In this document: piece by piece, positions 8,461 to 15,569 of the stretch | Layout: the number at the start of each line of letters is the position of its first letter | Numbering within the stretch: the stretch's first letter is position 1 | NCBI GenBank assembly: GCA_003501385.1 | Contig: DNPN01000038.1 | Location: 37,612-56,178 of the forward strand | Source of the DNA: Rhizobium sp. | GTDB lineage: Bacteria; Pseudomonadota; Alphaproteobacteria; Rhizobiales; Rhizobiaceae | Length of the DNA stretch: 18,567 nt | Direction: 5' to 3' | The notes under the pieces: generated by a model | Seen by the model: the letters and a program-made list of their open reading frames with translations, nothing else | Databases searched by the model: none | What the model was told of the DNA's origin: nothing | Program-made: the position numbers and the translations under genes

Positions 8461-8475
8461 ATAAGCCTATCTTAT
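8461..8475. promoter_or_regulatory. Candidate LysR/Nac-type operator (ATAAG-N5-CTTAT)
   Basis: A perfect inverted repeat with 5-bp arms and a 5-base spacer. It fits both the general LysR T-N11-A rule and the ATA-N9-TAT pattern known for enterobacterial Nac proteins. The divergent regulator at 8630-9535 is Nac-like in its N-terminal domain, which makes this its most likely binding site. The assignment is inferred from pattern and position. Confidence 0.45.
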
Positions 8476-8506
8476 GAACGAGATGGAGCATGCCTAAATT
8501 CTAGTC

Positions 8507-8520
8507 GCGATGATTATCGC
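8507..8520. promoter_or_regulatory. Second dyad in the divergent control region (GCGAT-N4-ATCGC)
   Basis: A perfect inverted repeat with 5-bp arms and a 4-base spacer, about 45 bases from the first dyad and on the LysR side. It could be a second regulator site, as LysR proteins often use a recognition site plus an activation site, or the target of another factor. Its sequence differs from the first dyad, so a shared binding protein is not assured. Confidence 0.3.
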
Positions 8521-8629
8521 TTTAGCAAAGAATGTGTTTGGGAGCGCTTTTCACCATTTACGGCCCTGTTTCTCCTGCATAATGTAACTTACTCCTCACC
8601 TACCCACATGAAAATCGAGTTTATCGAAT

Positions 8630-9535
8630 ATGGATATCAGGCGCTTCAAGTCGTTCATCGTGATTGTGGATACAGGCAGCATCACCCGCGCTGCTGATAT
8701 TCTGCATATCGCCCAGCCCGCCTTGAGCCAACAGCTTGCTTCACTGGAAGAGCATTTTGGCACAAAGCTTTTGTTGCGCAGCCAGCAAGGCGTGGTGATG
8801 ACCGATGCGGGCGCGCAAGTCTATCGTCATGCGCAGATGATTCTGCGGCAAATGGATCAGGCTCACGCCGATGTGCTGGCCGCTGGCAAGCATCTGGCAG
8901 GCCGCGTCTCCGTGGGCCTGGCTCCGTTTAGCAGTGCGGCAACGCTGTCGTTTGAGCTGTTGGCGGAAACACGCAGGCTTTATCCGGGCATTGTGCTGCA
9001 TCTGACCGAAAGTGTGGGGCAGGCCTATAGCCAGATGTTGATGAACAACAAGCTGGAAATCGCCCTCATCCATGGCACGGGGCCAATGAAGGGTGTTCAC
9101 TTCGATCCGCTGCTGCGTGAAGATTTCTTTCTGGTGGCCCATGAAGATTTTGGCATTGAGGCCGATGACAAGCCGCTCTCGGTCGCCAATCTGGAAGAAC
9201 TGCCTTTTCTGCTGCCGCCGCCCTATAATTTCGTCCGCCGGGCCGTAGACATGGCCTTTGCCCGCAGCCGCACCAAGCTGAACGTGATTGGCGAGGTTGA
9301 GGTTATTCGCACCCTAACGAGGGCGGTGAGTGGCGGGGTGGGAGCAACCATCATGCCCAAGGCGGTGGCCGATCGCATCACAGCAGAGGCCAGCAGCCAG
9401 ATCATCTGCCGCACCCTGTCGCCGCAGATTGAAGAAACGTTGTCTCTCTGCGTGTCGGAACACGCGCAATTGTCAGATTCCGCCGTGGCCGTACGAGATA
9501 TTTTGCTGCGATTGACGCGGCAGTTGAAGGTATAA
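8630..9535 (+). CDS. LysR-family transcriptional regulator, Nac-like
   Basis: DNA-binding regulator, 301 residues. The winged helix-turn-helix covers residues 1-60: MDIRRFKSFIVIVDTGSITR, followed by AADILHIAQPALSQQLASLE, a close match in style to Nac/Cbl-type LysR proteins. After the linker helix comes a periplasmic-binding-protein-like effector domain from about residue 90 (VSVGLAPFSSAATLSFELL) to the end. ATG at 8630 starts at the normal distance from the helix-turn-helix, but the ribosome-binding site is weak. It is divergent from the SDR/amino-acid ABC operon, the usual arrangement of a LysR regulator and its target. The effector is unknown; an amino acid or nitrogen-status signal is plausible. 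Confidence 0.92.
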   Translation: MDIRRFKSFIVIVDTGSITRAADILHIAQPALSQQLASLEEHFGTKLLLRSQQGVVMTDAGAQVYRHAQMILRQMDQAHADVLAAGKHLAGRVSVGLAPFSSAATLSFELLAETRRLYPGIVLHLTESVGQAYSQMLMNNKLEIALIHGTGPMKGVHFDPLLREDFFLVAHEDFGIEADDKPLSVANLEELPFLLPPPYNFVRRAVDMAFARSRTKLNVIGEVEVIRTLTRAVSGGVGATIMPKAVADRITAEASSQIICRTLSPQIEETLSLCVSEHAQLSDSAVAVRDILLRLTRQLKV

Positions 9536-9545
9536 AGCCGCTTAT

Positions 9546-9579
9546 TCGTGCCATGCATCCTTTGGGATGCATGGCACGA
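9546..9579. terminator. Hairpin between convergent genes
   Basis: A perfect 15-bp stem (9546-9560 pairing with 9565-9579) with loop TTTG lies in the 64-bp gap between the LysR gene (+) and the aminotransferase (-). There is no U-tract on either side, so it is not a textbook intrinsic terminator. It may serve as a bidirectional stop or as 3'-end protection for both transcripts. Confidence 0.6.
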
Positions 9580-9599
9580 TCGTCTCTAAGTGATATAGA

Positions 9600-10802
9600 T
9601 TACTTCATATCCTTGCAGAATTGCGCAATTCGGTCACAACCCGTTGTGAGGCGTTCCATGCTGGTGGCATAGGAAATGCGGAAGAAAGGACTCATGCCAT
9701 AAGCTGCACCTTGAACGGTGGCAACATGCTGCTCATCAATCAGGGCCGAGACGAAATCGGTGTCGTTTTCAATCTTGCGGCCACCCTTGGTGGTTTTACC
9801 GATCAGGCCCGCGATGCTGGGGAAGATATAAAACGCACCTTCAGGCTTATGGGCGCGCAGACCATCAATCTCGGCAAGGCGTGACAGCACATAGTCACGA
9901 CGGGTCTTGTAGATATTGGCGCGTTCCTTCAACAGATCCTGTGGACCATCCAGAACAGCCATAGCGGCGGCCTGGGTGATAGTGGATGTACCGCCAGAGT
10001 TCTGGCCGTTGACATTGCTGATGACCTTGATCAAATCCTTTGGGCCACCGCAATAGCCAAGCCGCCAGCCAGTCATGGCATAGGCCTTTGAGGCACCGTT
10101 CACGGTCAGCACGCGGTCATAGAGGCGGGGTTCAACTTCTGCGATGGTGCAGAATTCAAAGCCATCGTAGATCAGGTGTTCATAGATGTCGTCGGTCATG
10201 ATCCAGACATCGGGATGGCGCAGCATCACTTCCGCAATCGCAGCCATATCCTTGCGCGAGCAGGCGGCACCGGTGGGATTGTTGGGGAAGTTCAAGAACA
10301 GCCACTTTGTCTTTGGCGTGATCGCTGCCTCAAGGTCTTCAGCGCGCAGCTTGAAACCGTTTTGCTGTGGGCATTCCACCGGAACAGGCACACCGCCCGC
10401 AAAACGCACGATATCGGCATAGCTGATCCAGGATGGAGTGGGGATCACCACTTCATCGCCGGGATTGCAGGTGGCCATCACCGCATTGAAAATCACCTGC
10501 TTGCCGCCGCCAGCGACGACAATCTGGCTTGGGTCATACACCAATCCGTTCTCGCGCTTGAATTTGCGGGAAATCGCCGCGCGCAAGGCAGCGGTGCCAT
10601 CCAGCGGCGGATATTTGGTGTCGCCAGCCAGCGCAGCCGCGTGCGCAGCTTCAATGGCGTGGGCGGGGGTGGCAAAATCCGGCTCGCCGGATGAGAGGGA
10701 TACAACGTCAATGCCTTTTGCTGCAAGTTCGCGGGCACGCTGCGTCATGGCTGCGGAAGCGGAAACCGCGACATTCTTGAGACGGTCGGCAATCATGGGC
10801 AT
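9600..10802 (-). CDS. Pyridoxal-phosphate class I/II aminotransferase
   Basis: Fold-type I aminotransferase, 400 residues, full length. Visible landmarks are GEPDFATP near residue 39, the cofactor-contact segment GGGKQVIFNA (98-107), NNPTG (174-178), TDDIYEHL (203-210) with the conserved D and Y, the PLP lysine K239 in NGASKAYAMTGWR, and the substrate-binding arginine in FFRISYATS near the C terminus. It resembles rhizobial aspartate/arogenate-type aminotransferases (AatA class), although the amino acid is not determined. It lies 50 bases after the PxpA-like gene and is probably the last gene of that operon. No clear ribosome-binding site precedes ATG 10802; ATG at 10796 is an alternative. 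If the operon releases glutamate or a related amino acid, this enzyme would pass the amino group on. Confidence 0.92.
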   Translation of the reverse strand: MPMIADRLKNVAVSASAAMTQRARELAAKGIDVVSLSSGEPDFATPAHAIEAAHAAALAGDTKYPPLDGTAALRAAISRKFKRENGLVYDPSQIVVAGGGKQVIFNAVMATCNPGDEVVIPTPSWISYADIVRFAGGVPVPVECPQQNGFKLRAEDLEAAITPKTKWLFLNFPNNPTGAACSRKDMAAIAEVMLRHPDVWIMTDDIYEHLIYDGFEFCTIAEVEPRLYDRVLTVNGASKAYAMTGWRLGYCGGPKDLIKVISNVNGQNSGGTSTITQAAAMAVLDGPQDLLKERANIYKTRRDYVLSRLAEIDGLRAHKPEGAFYIFPSIAGLIGKTTKGGRKIENDTDFVSALIDEQHVATVQGAAYGMSPFFRISYATSMERLTTGCDRIAQFCKDMK

Positions 10803-10852
10803 GGTCAGTGGCTTTCGAAGGTTTGTGTTGAAGGTTTCAAAATCGGTGGATA

Positions 10853-11620
10853 TCAGGCGATCACGTCGCGGGCAGGCGCAAGGGCGGCACCCGTGGCTTC
10901 AATTTCACTGCGCACAATCTTGGCCAATTCCAGCGATCCGGGCGTATCGCTGTGGACGAGAATGGAGCGGGCGGGCATGGCAATGGTTTGGCCATCGATG
11001 GTGGTGACGGTTGCGGTTTCAAGGAATTGTTTGACGCGGGCGCGCACTGCCATTTCTTCCTTGATAACGGAATTGGCAATGCTGCGCGGCACAAGTGCGC
11101 CTTCTGCATCATAGGCGCGGTCGGCCAGAAACAGCGTCAGTGTCTTTAATCCACAGCGCAGGGCCGAGCGTTCAATCTCCGAGCCAGACATGCAAAACAC
11201 AATAATCTCAGGGGCCACGGTTTTCACCGCCGTCAGCACCAGATCGCACAGCGCCGGGTCGTGATTAACCCGATTGCCCATGGCGGCATGGAAGCTGATG
11301 TGATCAACGGTCAGCCCTTCGCTGGCGGCAATCGCGCTCAAGGCTCCCAACTGGTAGAGAACCTGTGCGCGAAGTTCTTCTGCTGACACCGGCATATCGC
11401 GCCGCCCAAAACCAAGCCGGTCGGGAAAGCCGGGATGGGCCCCAATGCCAACGCCACGGGCCTTGGCCAGCCGCACCATGCGCAGCATCATCTCCGGGTC
11501 ACCAGCATGGAAACCACAGGCGATATTGGCAGAGGATACAACATCCATCAGGGCTTCATCGTCACACAGGCGGTAAGGACCAAAGCCTTCGCCCATATCG
11601 GAATTGAGATCAATTTTCAT
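10853..11620 (-). CDS. LamB/YcsF family protein, PxpA-like 5-oxoprolinase subunit A (divergent)
   Basis: Homologue of PxpA, the subunit that works with PxpB and PxpC in ATP-dependent opening of 5-oxoproline to glutamate. It has 255 residues. The N terminus MKIDLNSDMGEGFG, ANIACGFHAGDP (31-42) and IGAHPGFPDR (59-68) are diagnostic. I chose ATG 11620 over an in-frame TTG at 11632 because a GGGGA ribosome-binding site lies five bases before it and the family starts with MKIDLN. Oddity: the stretch that reads HVKPHGMLYN in E. coli PxpA is HISFHAAMGN here (107-116), losing K, P, G and Y. The later HGD motif is HSD (223-225). The family is certain; 5-oxoprolinase activity is not. It sits 14 bases downstream of the PxpC-like gene. 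Confidence 0.88.
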   Translation of the reverse strand: MKIDLNSDMGEGFGPYRLCDDEALMDVVSSANIACGFHAGDPEMMLRMVRLAKARGVGIGAHPGFPDRLGFGRRDMPVSAEELRAQVLYQLGALSAIAASEGLTVDHISFHAAMGNRVNHDPALCDLVLTAVKTVAPEIIVFCMSGSEIERSALRCGLKTLTLFLADRAYDAEGALVPRSIANSVIKEEMAVRARVKQFLETATVTTIDGQTIAMPARSILVHSDTPGSLELAKIVRSEIEATGAALAPARDVIA

Positions 11621-11634
11621 ATCTGTCCCCAAAT

Positions 11635-12633
11635 CTAGCGCTTGGCCATGGTGGCGAGAGCGTCGGTCAACAGCGGCACCGTGTGGCGGATATCGGCCAG
11701 ATAGGCCGCCATCGCCTGTTCTGCTGCTTTCGCCTCCGCCAAGCTGGACTGCACAAAACGGATGCGGCTGCCAATGCGGGCTTGGCCCAGACGCCAGAGA
11801 TCAATATCAATCACACCAGCGATTTTGGGATAGCCGCCTGCGGTATTCGCGTCGCTCATCTGAATGATTGGCTCGCCTGCGGGCGGCACCTGCACCACGC
11901 CTGTGACCACGCCATGGGAGCGCATTTCAACATGATCCTTGAGCTTCACCGGGTTGCCAGACAGGCGATAGCCTGTGCGGTCGCTTTGGGAGGAGATTTT
12001 CCAATCCTGTGCCCAGAACCGCATTGATTCTTCGCCAAACCAGTCATGCTCGCCCGCAGGCAGGGCGCGGATGGGCAAAATGCCACTCTCAACCGCTGGA
12101 AAATGATCCTGCAACGCCACCTCTGGCGGCACGACCCCAAAACCGGATGCGGGGATGAGAGCAGCTTGCGCCTCACCAATCGCTAGCCGATCACCAACGG
12201 CCAAAAACCGCCCCTGATAACCGCCAAAAGCTCCACGCAACGAGGTGCTGCGAGACCCCATCACCAACGGCACATCGATGCCGCCGGAAAAGCACAGGTA
12301 GGCCCGCGCCGCTTTGGTGGGTGTTTTCAGCTCTAGTTCTTGACCTGCCAAAACCGGAAGCGCCCACCATGGCGGCATGGCTTTGCCATCCACTGTGGCC
12401 GCGCAATCGGCCCCGGTTATGGCTATGAAACCGTCTTTCTCAAACCGCAGTCGAAAGGGGAAGGTTTGAATTTCCAGGCCCGCCGCCCCTTCTTCATTAC
12501 CCAGCATCAGATTGCCGATTTTCAATGCAACCGGGTCCATCGCGCCGCAGGTGGTGACGCCAATATTGCGAAACCCAAAACGGCCAAGATCCTGCACGGT
12601 GTTGAGGGGGCCGGTGGTGAGAACCTCGATCAT
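11635..12633 (-). CDS. PxpC-like biotin-dependent carboxyltransferase domain protein (KipA/AHS2)
   Basis: Homologue of PxpC/KipA and of the second half of the carboxyltransferase domain of urea carboxylase; 332 residues, normal length. Recognisable segments are NTVQDLGRFGFRNIGV near the N terminus, CGAMDPVALKIGN, FSGGIDVPLVMGSRST, SSQSDRTGYRLSG, and SHGVVTGVVQVPPAGEPI followed by SDANTAGGYPKIA. These match E. coli PxpC closely from memory. ATG at 12633 overlaps the PxpB-like stop by 4 bases (ATGA), as expected for two proteins that form a complex. With adjacent biotin carboxylase and BCCP genes, this protein plus PxpB could act as the carboxyltransferase component, by analogy with urea carboxylase. 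That is inference. Confidence 0.9.
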   Translation of the reverse strand: MIEVLTTGPLNTVQDLGRFGFRNIGVTTCGAMDPVALKIGNLMLGNEEGAAGLEIQTFPFRLRFEKDGFIAITGADCAATVDGKAMPPWWALPVLAGQELELKTPTKAARAYLCFSGGIDVPLVMGSRSTSLRGAFGGYQGRFLAVGDRLAIGEAQAALIPASGFGVVPPEVALQDHFPAVESGILPIRALPAGEHDWFGEESMRFWAQDWKISSQSDRTGYRLSGNPVKLKDHVEMRSHGVVTGVVQVPPAGEPIIQMSDANTAGGYPKIAGVIDIDLWRLGQARIGSRIRFVQSSLAEAKAAEQAMAAYLADIRHTVPLLTDALATMAKR

Positions 12634-13340
12634 AGCTCGATCCTCTCGGCAATAAAGCGCACCGTGTCGCCGGGGGCGAGCAAGGCCGGAGATGCTGCCA
12701 TGGGATCAAACATCGGCATTTCGGCAAAACCGATGGAGTTCCAGCCATTCGGACCGGTCAATACGGCAACGCCGGTTTGCATGCCGCCAATGGTGAGGCA
12801 ACCACGGGCCATTTTCAACGATGGCACGGTTTTGCGTGGCATGTGAATGCGCGGGTCGAGACCGTGCAAATAGCCAAAGCCCGGAGCAGACCCGAGCGCA
12901 AACACGGTGTACGTGCCAGCCGCGTGAATTTTGACAATATCGCGATCTGACAGGCCAGAAAGATCACAAAGCGCGGGAAGATCGGTGGCATGGTCTCCGC
13001 CATAGGTCACGGGGATTTCAACGGTTTTTCCGGTTAAATCCATGCCTTGTGCCGCGTTCCACGCTTCCAGCAGGCGATGCTTGATGGACTCGTGATCCTC
13101 AGGTGTGTGATGCAGCACCAGCAGCAGATTGGTCATGCCCGGCACGATTTCCTGCACATCTGGCCAATCCTGAACCATGGCGGACAAGGCCCAGATACGC
13201 CGCTGCGAGGCCAGATCAAACGGGCCGGGGGCATCCACCACAAAGGCCTTGGTGCCAATAACAGAGATTTTCGGCATATCGGCTGCGGAGGACGCAATCA
13301 CTGCGGGGTGTTTCAGGGTTTTCATATCCATTGTCGCCAT
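12630..13340 (-). CDS. PxpB-like carboxyltransferase domain protein (KipI/AHS1), divergent
   Basis: Homologue of PxpB/KipI and of the first half of the urea carboxylase carboxyltransferase domain; 236 residues. Seen: PFDLASQRRIWAL (40-52), IPVTYGGDHATDLP (109-122), GSAPGFGYLHGLDPRIHMPRK (150-170, in two parts), IGGMQTGV (184-191) and GPNGWNSIG (196-204). The C terminus LAPGDTVRFI is typical. Oddity: where E. coli PxpB has RLLVPAGSVGIGG, this protein has SLKMARGCLTIGG (174-186), so the arginine and the VPAGS turn are lost. Its start overlaps the preceding gene's stop by 1 base (TGATG). The first ATG is used for that coupling; later in-frame methionines at residues 4, 6 and 22 are possible starts. 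Confidence 0.88.
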   Translation of the reverse strand: MATMDMKTLKHPAVIASSAADMPKISVIGTKAFVVDAPGPFDLASQRRIWALSAMVQDWPDVQEIVPGMTNLLLVLHHTPEDHESIKHRLLEAWNAAQGMDLTGKTVEIPVTYGGDHATDLPALCDLSGLSDRDIVKIHAAGTYTVFALGSAPGFGYLHGLDPRIHMPRKTVPSLKMARGCLTIGGMQTGVAVLTGPNGWNSIGFAEMPMFDPMAASPALLAPGDTVRFIAERIEL

Positions 13341-13783
13341 CAGTGTTGCTCGACCAAAAACAGAGGGTCACCATAGCCAACGAGGGTGCCGCTTTTGACC
13401 AAGGCTTCGCCAAGAATGCCGTCTTGCGGGGCTGTCACGTTCAGCAGCAACGGGCCAATTTTGATAAAGCCGACCGTGTCTCCTGCCTTTATCACGGCCG
13501 CCTCTTTTGCCACGTCATCGGCATGGGCTGGATGGTGGGCCAGAAAATGACCAACACAGGGGGCCTTAACAGTCATAGAGGACGCAGGTTTTTGCTTATC
13601 CCGCGTCTGGCGTGAAATTTGGGCTGCCCCTCCCGCCATCACGATTTTGATCTGCTGATCATCACGCTCAATGGCGATGGCGCTGACGCCAGCCTGCTCC
13701 AGCCATGATGTGAGCGTTGCGATCACATCCCGACTGGTGAAATCCACGGAGGATGGTGATTGGGAACGAGGGCGTATTGTCAT
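13340..13783 (-). CDS. BCCP-like biotinyl/lipoyl-domain protein lacking the biotin lysine
   Basis: 147 residues. An N-terminal helical part resembles that of BCCP (FTSRDVIATLTSWLEQAG), followed by a linker and a C-terminal barrel from about residue 70 (MTVKAPCVGHF to FLVEQH). Aligned without gaps to the canonical BCCP of the same operon from GDTVGF onward, its segment KIGPLLLNVTAP (108-119) stands where EAMKVFNAITAE occurs. Pro111 replaces the biotinylated Lys104 and no nearby lysine fits. It therefore should not be biotinylated there. I set the start at ATG 13783, whose ATGA overlaps the biotin carboxylase stop; an upstream ATG at 13807 in the same frame would add 8 residues. It may be a structural or regulatory subunit, or a degenerate duplicate; the intact frame and coupling argue against decay. 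Confidence 0.8.
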   Translation of the reverse strand: MTIRPRSQSPSSVDFTSRDVIATLTSWLEQAGVSAIAIERDDQQIKIVMAGGAAQISRQTRDKQKPASSMTVKAPCVGHFLAHHPAHADDVAKEAAVIKAGDTVGFIKIGPLLLNVTAPQDGILGEALVKSGTLVGYGDPLFLVEQH

Positions 13784-15153
13784 GCTGCGCTCCGCTTGCT
13801 CAACCACTTTTCAAGATGGTGGATATCGGCCCCACCCGCACAGAAGCCCGCATCTTCAAAAATCGCCTTATGCAGGGCGATATTGGTGGTGATCCCGTCG
13901 ATCTTGAGTGCGTCCAGAGCGGTTCGCATGCGCGCAATGGCCTCGTCACGGGTTGGGGCATGCACAATCAGCTTGGCAATCAGCGAGTCATAATGGGCGG
14001 GCACGGTATAGCCTTCCACAACATGGGTATCGACCCGCACGCCCTCGCCGGAGGGAAGTTGCAATGCGGTGATCTTGCCCGGTGATCCGGCAAAGGTGTA
14101 CGGGTCTTCGGCATTGATCCGGCATTCAAACGAATGGCCGTTGGTGTGAATATCCGCTTGGGTGAGCAGAAGCGGCATGCCCAATGACACGCGCAATTGC
14201 TCGCGGACAATATCCAGCCCGCTGGTCATTTCGGTCACGGGATGCTCCACCTGAAGGCGGGTGTTCATTTCAATGAAATAGAATTCACCATTCTCATAGA
14301 GAAACTCAAATGTGCCGACGCCGCGATAGCCAATCCGCTGGCAGGCCGCCACGCAACGCGCGCCCACAGTTGCGGCAATATTGGCGGGAATACCGGGTGA
14401 GGGCGCTTCTTCCACCACTTTCTGGTGGCGGCGTTGCATCGAGCAATCGCGGTGGCCGAGCCAGACGGCATTGCCGAAATTGTCGCACAGCACCTGAATT
14501 TCCACATGCCGTGGCTTTTCCAGAAATTTTTCCATGTAAAGCTCGGGATTGCCAAAGGCCCGTCGTGCTTCCTCACGGGTGACGGAAACCGCATCACCAA
14601 GGGTCGTCGCATCGCGCACAATGCGCATGCCACGCCCACCACCACCGCCTGCGGCCTTGATAATCACCGGATAGCCAATCTTGGCGGCGATCGAAGCAAT
14701 TTCCGCCATGTCTTCGCCCAGCGCCGTGTCTGGTCCGGGCACGCACGGCACGCCCGCTTCGATCATTGCCCGTTTGGCAGCGATTTTATCGCCCATAATG
14801 CGAATGGCAGAGGCTGGTGGGCCAATGAAGGTCAGGCCAGCGTGCTCCACAGCCTCGGCAAAATCGGCGTTTTCAGACAAAAAGCCATAGCCCGGATGCA
14901 CAGCACCCGCACCAGATGCCCGCATGGCTAGAAGAATTGCGGATTGATTGAGATAGCTGCGACCCGGCGCAGAAGGGCCGATACAGATAAACTCATCCCC
15001 GGTTGCGCCATAGGGCGCTTCGCGGTCGGCCTCGGAGCATATCATCACGGTACGCAGGCCAAGGTCCCTGCAGGCGCGCTGAATGCGCAGGGCAATCTCG
15101 CCGCGATTGGCAATCAGAACCGTATCAAAGGGGCGTTTCGTGTCAGATGTCAT
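13780..15153 (-). CDS. Biotin carboxylase (AccC-type)
   Basis: ATP-grasp enzyme that carboxylates the biotin on BCCP using bicarbonate; 457 residues, slightly longer than E. coli AccC. Visible motifs are TVLIANRGEIALRI near the N terminus, HPGYGFLSENADFA (86-99), the glycine-rich ATP loop GGGGGRGM (169-176), RDCSMQRRHQKVVEEAPSP (235-253), and the catalytic EMNTRLQVEHPVTE (295-308) with GHSFECRINAEDP. All key residues appear intact. The start overlaps the BCCP stop (ATGA), and its own stop overlaps the next start. Because it is embedded with pxp genes and no AccA/AccD is present, it is more likely a dedicated carboxylase subunit than the housekeeping fatty-acid enzyme. The symbol accC is therefore withheld. 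Confidence 0.93.
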   Translation of the reverse strand: MTSDTKRPFDTVLIANRGEIALRIQRACRDLGLRTVMICSEADREAPYGATGDEFICIGPSAPGRSYLNQSAILLAMRASGAGAVHPGYGFLSENADFAEAVEHAGLTFIGPPASAIRIMGDKIAAKRAMIEAGVPCVPGPDTALGEDMAEIASIAAKIGYPVIIKAAGGGGGRGMRIVRDATTLGDAVSVTREEARRAFGNPELYMEKFLEKPRHVEIQVLCDNFGNAVWLGHRDCSMQRRHQKVVEEAPSPGIPANIAATVGARCVAACQRIGYRGVGTFEFLYENGEFYFIEMNTRLQVEHPVTEMTSGLDIVREQLRVSLGMPLLLTQADIHTNGHSFECRINAEDPYTFAGSPGKITALQLPSGEGVRVDTHVVEGYTVPAHYDSLIAKLIVHAPTRDEAIARMRTALDALKIDGITTNIALHKAIFEDAGFCAGGADIHHLEKWLSKRSAA

Positions 15154-15569
15154 CCGGCAATCTCCAGCACGGGCTGCCCGGCATCCACCTCTTGACCGTC
15201 ATCAACAAGGATGCGAACAACCTTTCCTGCGCGCTCCGCTGTGATGGCGTTGAACACTTTCATAGCTTCAACGATGAACAGGCTTTGGCCCACATCCACT
15301 GAATCGCCAACCGAAACAAAGGGGTTGGCTCCGGGATTGGGAGCGCGGTGAAAGATGCCAAACACGGGCGCAGACACCGTATCGGCGCCTCCACTGGCGG
15401 ACGGCTTTGGTGTCTCTGCTACGCTGTCTTTTTGGCCGATTGCGATGGCATCCTGCGCCTGCGCGTAATGGGAGATGCGAACCGTCGTGTCGTTTTCGGT
15501 GACGCTCAACTCCGAAATGCGGGATTGACCAACAAAGTCTATGAGCGTTTTGATCTTATCGAGATCCAT
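15150..15569 (-). CDS. Biotin carboxyl carrier protein (AccB-type)
   Basis: 139 residues. The N-terminal segment (MDLDKIKTLIDFVGQSRISE) is the usual BCCP start. An Ala/Pro-rich linker covers about residues 40-65, and the biotinyl domain (SAPVFGIFHRAPNPGANPF) carries EAMKV with the biotin lysine K104. The domain ends with VDAGQPVLEIAG. AccB proteins usually have TYYR/SPGA where this protein has SAPVFGIFHRAP, and it is a little shorter than E. coli AccB. It is the first gene of the carboxylase/pxp operon and is coupled to the biotin carboxylase by a 4-base overlap. It would carry the carboxyl group from the biotin carboxylase to the carboxyltransferase. Biotinylation requires a BirA encoded elsewhere. 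Confidence 0.93.
   Translation of the reverse strand: MDLDKIKTLIDFVGQSRISELSVTENDTTVRISHYAQAQDAIAIGQKDSVAETPKPSASGGADTVSAPVFGIFHRAPNPGANPFVSVGDSVDVGQSLFIVEAMKVFNAITAERAGKVVRILVDDGQEVDAGQPVLEIAG

Larger units (their letters stand above)
8387..8629. promoter_or_regulatory. Divergent control region between the SDR/ABC operon and the LysR gene
   Basis: This 243-bp gap between divergent starts is AT-richer than its surroundings and holds no credible gene. It must contain promoters for both directions. Two perfect dyads stand out and are listed separately (8461-8475 and 8507-8520). No confident -35/-10 pair is called. An 85-codon open frame across it (8440-8697) overlaps the regulator start and has no coding character. 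Confidence 0.7.

Noticed and set aside
8440..8697. 85-codon open frame across the divergent control region
   Set aside because: It overlaps the LysR helix-turn-helix coding sequence in another frame, runs through promoter DNA with dyads, and has no recognisable protein character.
10817..10837. Direct repeat GAAGGTTT twice, 13 bases apart, between the PxpA-like and aminotransferase genes
   Set aside because: An 8-bp repeat in a 50-bp gap can arise by chance, and no associated structure or binding-site pattern was found.
13340..13807. Reading the BCCP-like gene as a frameshifted pseudogene
   Set aside because: The frame is intact, aligns without gaps to the canonical BCCP barrel, and is coupled to both neighbours. 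Only the lysine motif is changed.
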